Below, piece after piece: positions 1 through 7,399 of a stretch of DNA of 56,236 nucleotides. How positions within the stretch are numbered: position 1 is the first letter of the stretch; each line of letters begins with the position of its first letter. The notes beneath the pieces were generated by a model, which worked only from the letters and a program-made list of their open reading frames with translations, was not told the DNA's origin and ran no database searches. Source of the stretch: an uncultured Prevotella sp. (GTDB lineage: Bacteria > Bacteroidota > Bacteroidia > Bacteroidales > Bacteroidaceae); NCBI GenBank assembly GCA_900314195.1, contig OMUH01000049.1, positions 1-56,236 on the forward strand, in the 5' to 3' direction. Both the position numbers and the translations under genes were made by a program.

Positions 1-56
1 TTAGGGCTTGCTCGGGACTTCCACCCGTTAGACAATGCTCATGCCGAGCGTACTAC

Positions 57-101
57 AAAAAAAAGACTGCTTTTTGCCTGGCAAAAAGCAGTCTTTTTTT
101 T
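57..101. terminator. Bidirectional intrinsic terminator after the pectate lyase gene
   Basis: A 12-bp perfect stem (GACTGCTTTTTG / CAAAAAGCAGTC) with a CCTGG loop is flanked by an A tract on the left and a T tract on the right, so it can terminate transcription from either side. It lies 34 bp beyond the stop codon of the minus-strand pectate lyase gene and closes that two-gene operon. Confidence 0.9.
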
Positions 102-134
102 AGTATGATTTCTATAAAATAATTCTATAAGGAA

Positions 135-2372
135 TTACTTCTTCGTCAGCTTGAGACCGAAGATGTTGCATTTGTCGGCCTTGGTGATTTCGTAGGAGCC
201 GGCGGCGAGGTCGGCGGTGTAGGTATTGGCACCGGCTTTTATCTTCTTGCCGTTGAGCTTGAATGAGCCCTGCTCGTCACTGCCGAAGTATATTGTCAGC
301 GTCATTGCGTCGGCAAGGGTGAACTTGATGCTTGTTGCCGATTCCATCTTGAGGCATACGTTGTATGTCTGTCCGTCGATGACTGCCGTGCCCTTGTTCT
401 TGGCGTAGTTGCCGTTGACGGTGAACACTGACGATGACGGTGCACTGCCGGAGAACGTGCAGAGCGTGCCGTCAGTGACAACAGGCTTGTCGGGCTGCTG
501 CGGATCGGTTTTCGTGGTGTCTGTCTTGGTGGTATCCGTTTTCTCTGTCGTGCTGCCGTTGATAATCAAGCCGTCGCCGTTGTAGCCGTCGATGAGTGCC
601 GCGAGCTTGCTGTTGACGCCGTAGTCGCTGTCATCAGTGGCATTGTTGAATGCGAACACTATGTTGCCATGGCCAAGGCGGCCTGCGCCGTAATAGCCTG
701 TCACGAGACCGGGCACGTCATCGGCTGCGTCGGGAGCGTAGGTGTACATCAGCTTGCTGTCGGTGTCGAAGTTGTCGTAGGCATGTGCGCCCGACTTTGA
801 CTTCACGTCGGCCGGCACCTTCTCGTCGCGTGTCTTGGCATCATAGTAGTCGAAATCGGTCTTGTTCGTCGAGTAGGCTATCGGCGTGTAGTTGGAGCTT
901 GCGCCCTTCTCGGCTATGACATTGCCGAAGGCCTTTATCATGCCGCCCTCTTCGCCAGAGAAGGTGCCGCTGCCCTTGGCGTCGGTGCCCTGCTGAGAGA
1001 TGAGCATAGGGTCTTTCGTTCCGCGGAAGTAGTTGTTCTCTACGAACACGCTGGAGCCCATCACGGCACCTACGCCATATTTGGCGTTACCGTCGAAATA
1101 GTTGTTCCACATGTGCACGCTCATGGTGCGCACGCGGGCATGACGTGAGTCGCTGTGGTCGAACCAGTTGTGATGATATGTGATATAGTTAGGACCTGTC
1201 TCGCTCTTCATGCCGCACATGCTGGTCTTTCCGCAGTCCCAGAAGTGGCAGTGGTCGATGGTGACAAACTTGGAATCGGCCTTCACGTCAATGGAGCCGT
1301 CGCCCTTGGCATGGTCGCCGCCGCCTGACTTGCCGTAAAACACGTCGATGTTATGCAGCCATATATTGCTGTTGTCGGTGTCGAGCGAAATGCCGTCGTC
1401 CATCTGCCGCATCACGGCGAAGTTGCGCATCTCCACGCTCTTTGAGTTGCGTACGAGGAAGCCGAACCCTTTTATTGTAGCATCGTCGCCGATGCCTTCG
1501 ATGGTGAGGTTCAGCTCGCTGTCGGCCTTACGGCCCTTCACCTGTATGCCCTCTGCTGAGCTGCCGAACTCGTCAACGTCGTCAGCTGTTATGAGTCCGA
1601 TGATACGGATGTCGACCGGCGTGGTTACGTTGCCCTTCTCCAGTGCTGTTATGATGCCCTGCAGACCGGTGAACGTGCCGGACGAGAGCTTTGCCTGCAC
1701 GGTCTTGGCGTTCTTAGCGTTTACATAAACCACTACGGCGCCGCTCTTCAGCGTGCCGTCGTCGTTATATGCGCCTACGCCGCTATAGCCCTTGTGGGCA
1801 AAGCCCGTGCGCGGATAGCTCTTCACGCTCAGATTCCTGACCTCGGCCGGCGTGCCCTCGGCGTTGTTGCTGACGGCAGCCACGCGCAGGCTGTACGTGC
1901 CCGCTCTGAGGCCCACGGCATCAACGCGGCAGTGGCCGTCAGAATATGTCCTTACGAGCTGCGGGTCCACCTTTGTCCAATCGGCATACTGTCCGCCTTT
2001 TATGTAGACATTGTATTTCGTTGCACCCTTCACGGCCTGCCACTCTGCCCATGCGCACTCCTGCCATCCCTCAGCCTTGCTGATGACCACGCTCTGCGCT
2101 GTCTGCGCCTTGGCAAAGCTGATGCCGCGCACCGACGCACGGTAGGTGTCTGTCTTGCCGGCGGATGTGGTCACGGTGACGATACCACTCTTAGAGTCAA
2201 TGTCGACACGGTCGAGAGCCGATGTGTTGTAGAAGTTGTTTCCGCGTGCTGTCTGCAGAATCATCTGGTTCTCCTGCAGGTCCTGCGCCACGCTGTTGCT
2301 GACGGCATCCTGTGCTGCTGCCCATGCCGGGCTGAGCGCCATGGCTGCCATGATATATAATGTATGCTTCAT
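135..2372 (-). CDS. Secreted pectate lyase, polysaccharide lyase family 1
   Basis: Predicted extracytoplasmic enzyme that cleaves de-esterified pectin by beta-elimination. Residues 1-20 form a signal peptide ending AAA-Q. Residues about 97-185 resemble a fibronectin-III-like domain. Residues about 190-500 are a parallel beta-helix PL1 domain with repeated N-N-Y/W-F turns. The signature stretch YHHNWFDHSDSRHARVR (about 399-415) holds the conserved Arg region of the active site, and VTIDHCHF (about 370-377) matches the WiDH-type calcium-side motif. A Thr/Asp/Lys repeat linker (about 612-632) leads to a C-terminal beta-rich domain of about 110 residues, probably carbohydrate-binding or anchoring. 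It follows the 116-residue secreted protein by 19 bp and is probably co-transcribed with it. Family call is firm; substrate detail is inferred. Confidence 0.9.
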   Translation of the reverse strand: MKHTLYIMAAMALSPAWAAAQDAVSNSVAQDLQENQMILQTARGNNFYNTSALDRVDIDSKSGIVTVTTSAGKTDTYRASVRGISFAKAQTAQSVVISKAEGWQECAWAEWQAVKGATKYNVYIKGGQYADWTKVDPQLVRTYSDGHCRVDAVGLRAGTYSLRVAAVSNNAEGTPAEVRNLSVKSYPRTGFAHKGYSGVGAYNDDGTLKSGAVVVYVNAKNAKTVQAKLSSGTFTGLQGIITALEKGNVTTPVDIRIIGLITADDVDEFGSSAEGIQVKGRKADSELNLTIEGIGDDATIKGFGFLVRNSKSVEMRNFAVMRQMDDGISLDTDNSNIWLHNIDVFYGKSGGGDHAKGDGSIDVKADSKFVTIDHCHFWDCGKTSMCGMKSETGPNYITYHHNWFDHSDSRHARVRTMSVHMWNNYFDGNAKYGVGAVMGSSVFVENNYFRGTKDPMLISQQGTDAKGSGTFSGEEGGMIKAFGNVIAEKGASSNYTPIAYSTNKTDFDYYDAKTRDEKVPADVKSKSGAHAYDNFDTDSKLMYTYAPDAADDVPGLVTGYYGAGRLGHGNIVFAFNNATDDSDYGVNSKLAALIDGYNGDGLIINGSTTEKTDTTKTDTTKTDPQQPDKPVVTDGTLCTFSGSAPSSSVFTVNGNYAKNKGTAVIDGQTYNVCLKMESATSIKFTLADAMTLTIYFGSDEQGSFKLNGKKIKAGANTYTADLAAGSYEITKADKCNIFGLKLTKK

Positions 2373-2391
2373 CTGTGCTGTCTTTTAAAAG

Positions 2392-2742
2392 TTATTTGCC
2401 TGCTGCGGTTTTCTTGCCGTTTCTGATTATGACGCCCTTGCTGCCGTCCTTAACCTTCCGGCCGCTCAGGTCATATGCGTCAGAGGTTTCTTTTTTTGCA
2501 CCTGCCGTTGCCGAGGTGATGGCCGTGGCAGTGTTGGCAATGGCAATGGAGGCATTGTCCATGTCTGCCGACTGGTCAGAGCCGTCGGAATAATGAAACA
2601 CCACGTCTGCGCCGTTGAAGGTGATAGACTGGACGGTCTTGGCCACCTTCTCGCCGTCAACGGTTACATCCTGCTTCATCTGTGCCATGGCAGCAACAGG
2701 CAGCAGAGCCGTCAGCATCAGTATGATTGTCTTCCTTTTCAT
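2392..2742 (-). CDS. Small secreted protein with a C-terminal YDLSGRKV-type motif
   Basis: A 116-residue protein with a clear signal peptide (1-20, cleavage near AMA-Q). No known domain was recognised in the middle, which contains a short segment like the opening strand of the neighbouring pectate lyase (VDGEKVAKTVQSITFNGADV here, DSKSGIVTVTTSAGKTDTYR there), suggesting a related beta-domain. The C-terminus YDLSGRKVKDGSKGVIIRNG resembles the short C-terminal module found on many secreted Prevotella/Bacteroides proteins and loosely the type IX sorting domain. It is first in an operon with the pectate lyase, so a role in pectin binding or processing is possible but unproven. A minus-strand TATCTTTG at 2816-2823 could be its promoter -7 element. 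Confidence 0.75.
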   Translation of the reverse strand: MKRKTIILMLTALLPVAAMAQMKQDVTVDGEKVAKTVQSITFNGADVVFHYSDGSDQSADMDNASIAIANTATAITSATAGAKKETSDAYDLSGRKVKDGSKGVIIRNGKKTAAGK

Positions 2743-2963
2743 ATAATTTTGATTGTTGTTTTATGAGTCGTTAAACAAAAAGTAAATAATAAGGCATTAT
2801 AATAACTTACACGTTCAAAGATACTTCATTTTTTGATAAAGATACATTAAAAAGCAAAAAATCGATACTCAAACGTTTACGTAAAAAATGATTATCCGGC
2901 AGAAAGCGTCATTGCGTTACGTCCCTCTCCGAGGAACGCAGGGGGGGGGGACGTATATCGATT

Positions 2964-2998
2964 CCCCAGTCTGCGCTCGTGCCTCGCTTAGACTGGGG
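2964..2998. repeat. REP-like hairpin, copy 1
   Basis: Perfect 9-bp stem CCCCAGTCT / AGACTGGGG around a 17-base loop. Read on the minus strand it aligns with copy 2 (3231-3268) and copy 3 (48935-48983): all begin CCCC, then a variable stem, then CTAAG and a GCGCAG-containing loop. The stem differs from copy 2 by a T-A to A-T swap that keeps pairing. Confidence 0.75.
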
Positions 2999-3017
2999 TT
3001 ATGCATGAGGCAGCCCC

Positions 3018-3105
3018 TCCGGGGCTGTGGGGCAGCTTGCGGACGGAAAGCTCATGCAAAAACATATCCACGAATATCCGGGGCTGTGGGGCAGCTTGCG
3101 GACGG
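3018..3105 (+). repeat. 29-bp direct repeat, two copies 59 bp apart
   Basis: The segment starting TCCGGGGCTGTGGGGCAGCT and ending GCGGACGG occurs at 3018-3046 and again at 3077-3105 without mismatch. The second copy runs straight into the GC-rich dispersed element (3091-3134), so the direct repeat probably reflects duplication of one end of that element. Confidence 0.85.
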
Positions 3106-3134
3106 CCACGAGGGTCGCACCCTGCACGTGGACA
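3091..3134 (+). repeat. GC-rich dispersed element, copy a
   Basis: Core GCGGACGGCCACGAGGG then TCGCACCCTGCACGTGG. The internal AGGGT-CGC-ACCCT forms a hairpin. Five related copies are found at 28287-28328, 28426-28463, 29021-29058, 38900-38934 and 39018-39055, always between genes and in both orientations. Confidence 0.8.
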
Positions 3135-3230
3135 ACAGCAAATTGTACTACACACACATCCAAACCTGCACTGTACCAATAGTCCCGCATCATATCACTC
3201 AGTGCCCAGGCGGGGCACACTCTTTCGTAG

Positions 3231-3268
3231 CCCCAGACTAAGGGAAGCGCAGCGACCGCAGTCTGGGG
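3231..3268. repeat. REP-like hairpin, copy 2
   Basis: Perfect 9-bp stem CCCCAGACT / AGTCTGGGG. It is in inverted orientation to copy 1 at 2964-2998 with a compensatory stem change, and its loop start (CTAAGGG) and GCGCAG match copy 3 at 48935-48983. Confidence 0.75.
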
Positions 3269-3373
3269 TATCATTATGTCATGGTATGGTATGTGCCTCG
3301 GAGAGGCACCCTCTTGGCATTCAAGATGTTGTGTCCCCCTCCGGGGCTGTGCAGTAGTAAAAAAATTGCGGTG

Positions 3374-5011
3374 TTATTTCGTCACGTGCCACCAGTCGGC
3401 GTCTATCCATCCGCGGTTGGTCTTTCCTTCCGGTTCCTGCGCCACATAGCCCACCTTAGCGCCTATCCATTTTCCTTCGCGCATGGTAAACTCCTGTCCG
3501 GCAGGAGTGTATTTCCGGCCGTCGCGCGACCAGCTGAACCGCACCTTTCCGGCAGCCACCGTCATGCGCATGTACAGCTGTTCGTGAATGGCAAACTGAT
3601 AGTCGTTCTCGTCCTGCGACGTAGGCTTGAGCGTGGCGAGAGTCTGCACGTCTTCCTGTCCGCCCTTGTCGGCATTGTGGCAGGTGATCTGCTGAAGCAG
3701 GAACTCATTGCCTGTGCGCCTTACGACAAGCGCCGAATAGTCGAGGCCCATGCAGATGATGCCGCCGTATTGGTTGTCGGCCTTCGAGATAAACTTAACC
3801 TTTGTAGTGGCGGTGAAGTTGTCGGCCGGTGTCTTCTGCAGCAGCAGGTTCGGCGTGTGCCACAGCGTGCGGTTGCTCTTCCATGTGTAGAGGCGCATCA
3901 CGCCGAGCGACGTGGGCATTCCGTAGGCCTGGTCGTAGTTGGCGTGCCACTGCCACTGCTGACCGAGCGCCGGCAGGTTGAACTCATCGCTCTCCTGCGG
4001 GTTCACAATCGTTCTGGAGTCAGACTTCGGCTTGCGGAACGTCACATACGGCTCTCCGCAATAGCCTTTCTTCGGCACGCGTCCCATAACGGGCCAGTTG
4101 TCTTTCCACGTGACAGGCTGCAGATGTACGACGCGGCCATAGGCACCCTTGTCCTGAAAATGCAGGAACCAGTCTTCGCCGTATTCGGTGTGCACCCATC
4201 CGCCCTGATGAGGCCCGTTGATGTTTGTAGAGCCCTGTGCCAGCACCTTCTTGTATTCATACGGTCCGAACACATTCTTTGAGCGTGCCGCCACCTGGAA
4301 GCCTGTTGGCACGCCGCCGGCCGGGAACATAATCCAGTACCATCCGTTGCGTTTGTAGAACTTCGGGCCTTCTGCCGTGCGGTATTCCGTGCCATTGCCG
4401 TCGAAGACGATGGCCGGCTCGCCTATGGCCCGTGTGCCGTCGGCGCTCAGCTCGCGCACGGTGAGCACGGAGGCAAAGCGGTTCCGCGAGTTCGCCCATC
4501 CGTTGACGAGGTAGCAGCGGCCGTCGTCGTCCCACAGCGGAGTGGTGTCTATCATGCCCTTGCCCTTGATGACGAGCACCGGTTTCTCCCACGGTCCGCG
4601 CGGGTCTCTGGCCTTAACCATGAACACGCCGTTGTCAGGGTCGCCCCAGTAGATGTAGAACTCGCCGTTGTGCCACCGTATGCTCGGTGCCCACACGCCG
4701 TTGCCATGTGCCGGCTCACCGCTGAAGAGGCTGTCGGGCTCAAGGCGTGTGACGGCATGGCCGATGATCTCCCAGTTGACGAGGTCGCGGCTGTGCAGCA
4801 CGGGCAGGCCCGGTATGCAGTTGAACGAGCTTGCAGTGAGATAATAGTCTTTGCCCACAGCACACACGTCGGGGTCGCTGTAGTCGGCATTGATAACAGG
4901 ATTGGTGTATGTGCCGTCGCCGTTGTCGGGACACCACACCTCAGAACGATACTGTGCGGCAGCCGTCATAGAGGCGGCAAGCAGACAGCAAAGAAGGATT
5001 TTTCTTATCAT
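3374..5011 (-). CDS. Secreted glycoside hydrolase family 43 enzyme (subfamily 12-like)
   Basis: Predicted beta-xylosidase or alpha-L-arabinofuranosidase acting on plant side chains, secreted or periplasmic. Signal peptide at 1-19 (TAAAQ). The N-terminal five-bladed propeller shows the GH43 triad: general base Asp at NADYSDPDV (about D46), pKa-modulating Asp in IDTTPLW (about D155) and general acid Glu in TAEGPKFYK (about E214). From about residue 345 a beta-sandwich of the GH43 C-terminal type follows. Length 545 fits the subfamily. It is separated from the pectate lyase pair by a repeat-rich spacer, so it is probably its own transcript, but together they suggest use of pectin and attached arabinan or xylan. 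No SusC/SusD pair is present, so this is not a complete utilisation locus. Confidence 0.88.
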   Translation of the reverse strand: MIRKILLCCLLAASMTAAAQYRSEVWCPDNGDGTYTNPVINADYSDPDVCAVGKDYYLTASSFNCIPGLPVLHSRDLVNWEIIGHAVTRLEPDSLFSGEPAHGNGVWAPSIRWHNGEFYIYWGDPDNGVFMVKARDPRGPWEKPVLVIKGKGMIDTTPLWDDDGRCYLVNGWANSRNRFASVLTVRELSADGTRAIGEPAIVFDGNGTEYRTAEGPKFYKRNGWYWIMFPAGGVPTGFQVAARSKNVFGPYEYKKVLAQGSTNINGPHQGGWVHTEYGEDWFLHFQDKGAYGRVVHLQPVTWKDNWPVMGRVPKKGYCGEPYVTFRKPKSDSRTIVNPQESDEFNLPALGQQWQWHANYDQAYGMPTSLGVMRLYTWKSNRTLWHTPNLLLQKTPADNFTATTKVKFISKADNQYGGIICMGLDYSALVVRRTGNEFLLQQITCHNADKGGQEDVQTLATLKPTSQDENDYQFAIHEQLYMRMTVAAGKVRFSWSRDGRKYTPAGQEFTMREGKWIGAKVGYVAQEPEGKTNRGWIDADWWHVTK

Positions 5012-5046
5012 TGTTTGTTTGATTTATAGGTTTTAAGCAGTTAGAG

Positions 5047-5102
5047 GAAAGCCGCTATCACGCCCAGCAGGAATGCTGACGGCGGCTTTCGCCGCAAAGT
5101 TA
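5047..5102 (-). promoter_or_regulatory. GH43 promoter -7 element and leader hairpin
   Basis: On the minus strand TAACTTTG (5095-5102) matches the Bacteroidota -7 consensus. Between it and the GH43 start a stem GAAAGCCGC / GCGGCTTTC (5047-5055 with 5082-5090) encloses a second hairpin CAGCA-GGAA-TGCTG. The transcript leader would thus fold into a two-tier hairpin ending about 36 nt before the start codon, which may affect translation or mRNA stability. Confidence 0.55.
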
Positions 5103-5135
5103 CGTAAAAAGTGTTGAAAAATAACTGCGTTTCGT

Positions 5136-5167
5136 TTCGATTTTTCGGTTTTCTTGTGCTAACTTTG
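5136..5167 (+). promoter_or_regulatory. Promoter of the TrhA/hemolysin III gene
   Basis: TAACTTTG at 5160-5167 matches the Bacteroidota -7 box, with TTCG at 5136-5139 twenty bases upstream in place of TTTG. It is divergent from the GH43 promoter about 60 bp away. Confidence 0.55.
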
Positions 5168-5264
5168 TTGCAACGTGCGGCAATGATGCCTGAAGACTTG
5201 CTCAGTGCGCATCACAAGCCGTTACGCCGGTTGACAATTGTTTAACAAGAAAACTGCAAAGAAA

Positions 5265-5921
5265 ATGAAACTGAAGATATTTTTCAACCATAAGGAAGAG
5301 CTGTGGAACTCATGGTCGCATGCTGCCGGCATCGTGCTCGGCGTGGTGTTCGGTGTCATCTTCCTATACTGGTGCTTCACGAGCCGCAACGGCTGGGCCA
5401 CTGCCGGCGTGATACTCTACCTCGTCGGCATGCTGATGTCATACATAGCCTCAACGGTGTATCACGCGCTCAGCGCCTGGTCGAAGTGGAAGGAACGGCT
5501 CCGCAAGTTCGACCATGCCGCCATATACTGGCACATTGCCGGCTCATATTCGCCTATCACGCTCATCTGCCTTCGCCAGCAAGGACTGTGGGGGTGGGGA
5601 CTCTTCATCTTCGTATGGGCGTGCGCCATTGCCGGCACCATATCAAGCTTTCGCGAGCTGAAGGCACACAGCAACCTTGAGACGATGGCCTTCATAGGCA
5701 TGGGACTGTGCGTGCTCGTGGCCATCAAGCCGCTGCTCGACACGCTGCCCGCCGGTGCGTTCATCTGGATTGTTGCCGAGGGCGCCAGCTATATCACCGG
5801 CGCACTCTTCTACAGTCTGCGCAAGCGGCGATTCATGCACACCGTGTTCCACTTCTTCGTGCTCATAGGCAGCGTATGCCATATCATTGCCGTGTGGGAC
5901 ATTCTCGCGAAATACCTCTGA
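5265..5921 (+). CDS. trhA: TrhA / hemolysin III family (PAQR-like) membrane protein
   Basis: A 218-residue inner-membrane protein with seven predicted transmembrane segments. The start at 5265 (MKLKIFFNHKEELWNSWSHA) is preferred over an upstream ATG at 5238, because the family begins about here. Family features: WNSWSHAAG before helix 1, STVYHAL after helix 2, FDHAAIYWHIAGSYSPITL in the middle, and the C-terminal HTVFHFFVLIGSVCHI with paired His residues that bind metal in PAQR proteins. Members have been linked to membrane energetics and fluidity; the hemolysin name is historical. The next gene follows after 38 bp and may be co-transcribed. Function in this organism is unknown. Confidence 0.88.
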   Translation: MKLKIFFNHKEELWNSWSHAAGIVLGVVFGVIFLYWCFTSRNGWATAGVILYLVGMLMSYIASTVYHALSAWSKWKERLRKFDHAAIYWHIAGSYSPITLICLRQQGLWGWGLFIFVWACAIAGTISSFRELKAHSNLETMAFIGMGLCVLVAIKPLLDTLPAGAFIWIVAEGASYITGALFYSLRKRRFMHTVFHFFVLIGSVCHIIAVWDILAKYL

Positions 5922-5959
5922 CAACAGGTAAAAAAGAAACTTAATTTACAGGATAAATT

Positions 5960-7033
5960 ATGATAAGAAAGATTACGACGGCCCAGCACATGCTGCTTTT
6001 GCTCCTGGCGATACTGCTGTCGTGCGGACGGCCGGCAGCGCACCGTGCCGGCGGCAACGACAGAAACACAATAGCAACGGTCAGGACCACACCCGTCAAG
6101 CAGCAGGGCAACGGCACGCTGTGCTGGCTCTATGCCATGACGGCCACTCTTGAGAGCGAGCATCTCGGCGAGGGCGACTCCGTAAACCTGTCGGCGGCCT
6201 TCGTGGCACGCATGATGCTGCATGATGAGGCTGTGCGCTGCTTCCGCGGCATGGGACGCACTGACATCGCGCTGCGCGGAATGATGCCGACGGCATTACA
6301 TTATATTAATATGTATGGTATTGTGCCGTATGACTCATACGTTGATGCCGAAGATGCCGACTGGACTGTTCTGCTGCGCAAGATAACAGCCATGGCGCGC
6401 GCCGCTGCCGCCCGGCATGAGGAGCAGCGCGACTTTGAGTCAGCCGTGAACAGCCTTCTTGATGATGAGCTCGGCCCGCTGCCGGCACCACACGTATATA
6501 TGTTCGGCGCTGAATACACACGTCAGGAGTTTGCCCACAGCGTGTGTGCGCCTGATGAGTATGTCTTTCTGTGCAGCACCACCGGTGAGCGCATGAACAC
6601 GCCCGTAATGCTCAACGAGCCCGACAACGTGTTCCGCGACACCTTCCGCAACGTGCCGCTTGACACGCTAATGCTGCACATACGGCGTGCCGTCAGCACC
6701 GGACATCCCGTATGCTGGGAAGGACATGTGCTGAGGAACTCTATTCTCAACGAAAACAGCCACGGCAGCAGCTATATTGACGAGCCGGCAACGGCCACGG
6801 CTGCCGAACGCGAGCGCCGCTACCAGCGCCTCGAGACCACTGACGACCATGCACTGTGCATAACAGGACTGGTCAGGCACGGCGGAAAGCTTTATTACAA
6901 GTGCAAGAACAGCTGGGGCGAAAAGTGGGGCGACAAGGGCTATTGCTATCTTTCTGAGAACTATATAGCCATGAACACAATAGCCGTGGCCATGTCGCGA
7001 AAGGCATATGCCGCACGGCATGCACAGCCCTGA
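5960..7033 (+). CDS. C1-family (papain/bleomycin-hydrolase-like) cysteine peptidase lipoprotein
   Basis: A 357-residue predicted lipoprotein: the hydrophobic N-terminus ends LLSC (about residues 18-21), a lipobox. The mature protein carries the papain-type catalytic set in order: Gln and Cys in VKQQGNGTLCWLYAM, His in TTDDHALCITG, and Asn in CKNSWGEKWG. The inserted middle part and C-terminal order resemble bleomycin hydrolase/PepC-type peptidases more than classical papain. No propeptide is obvious. Likely degrades peptides in the periplasm or at the outer membrane; substrate unknown. Confidence 0.85.
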   Translation: MIRKITTAQHMLLLLLAILLSCGRPAAHRAGGNDRNTIATVRTTPVKQQGNGTLCWLYAMTATLESEHLGEGDSVNLSAAFVARMMLHDEAVRCFRGMGRTDIALRGMMPTALHYINMYGIVPYDSYVDAEDADWTVLLRKITAMARAAAARHEEQRDFESAVNSLLDDELGPLPAPHVYMFGAEYTRQEFAHSVCAPDEYVFLCSTTGERMNTPVMLNEPDNVFRDTFRNVPLDTLMLHIRRAVSTGHPVCWEGHVLRNSILNENSHGSSYIDEPATATAAERERRYQRLETTDDHALCITGLVRHGGKLYYKCKNSWGEKWGDKGYCYLSENYIAMNTIAVAMSRKAYAARHAQP

Positions 7034-7114
7034 AAACGGCTTTTATTTATTTGATGAATTTTTTTAAAAGCAATACTTCGGTAATTTAATTCTTAACTAT
7101 TTTAACAGAGTTGA

Positions 7115-7306
7115 TTCCCTTATTACGCCGCATCCCTTTGGACAAGCGACGTTAGCGAGATCACCTCATTTTGGAGCTTAGAGATTAAATTGCTGTCTGG
7201 TTCAGATGAGATAAACAGGAAGGAAAGGGATATTTATTTTCAGGACATGCTATACGGTAAGGAAGTGCTTGAGAAAATACTGGCAGGAAACAATATCAGC
7301 AATTAA
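7115..7306 (+). pseudogene. Possible gene remnant (no start codon, function not recognised)
   Basis: A stop-to-stop frame of 63 codons ending in TAA at 7304-7306. The second half, including INRKERDIYFQDMLYGKEVL and EKILAGNNISN, has ordinary protein-like composition, but there is no usable start codon before an internal ATG near the end. It may be the tail of a gene lost by deletion. The 366-bp gap between the cysteine peptidase and the M16 peptidase holds nothing else apart from the inverted repeat at 7312-7366. Confidence 0.3.
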
Positions 7307-7311
7307 AAAAT

Positions 7312-7366
7312 GCGCATAAGCGTAAGTCAACAGGCAATCACACCATACTCACTCATGCTTATGCGC
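7312..7366. repeat. 10-bp inverted repeat between converging genes
   Basis: GCGCATAAGC (7312-7321) pairs perfectly with GCTTATGCGC (7357-7366) across 35 bases. It sits just after the gene remnant and 33 bp beyond the stop of the minus-strand M16 peptidase. There is no strong T tract, so it may be a weak terminator or the trace of a small mobile element. Confidence 0.5.
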
Positions 7367-7399
7367 TGAAAGCTGTATTGCATTATTATGCCGTTCGCG

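Larger units (their letters stand above)
2743..3373. other. Palindrome-rich intergenic region without a gene
   Basis: This 631-bp spacer lies upstream of the 2392-2742 gene and downstream of the GH43 gene. Its first 130 bp are AT-rich and hold the likely promoter. The rest is GC-rich and made almost wholly of small palindromes: two REP-like hairpins (2964-2998, 3231-3268), CAGCCCC-TCC-GGGGCTG (3011-3027), GTGCCC-AGGCG-GGGCAC (3202-3218), GTGCCTC-GGA-GAGGCAC (3293-3309) and CCCC-TCC-GGGG (3336-3346), plus a run of ten or more G at about 2941-2950 and a 29-bp direct repeat. Open frames here have repeat-derived, low-complexity translations and I do not call them genes. Confidence 0.8.

Noticed and set aside
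3281..4282. Plus-strand open frame of 333 codons
   Set aside because: It lies antisense to the GH43 gene, which has a signal peptide and a full catalytic triad; the opposite-frame translation has no family features.
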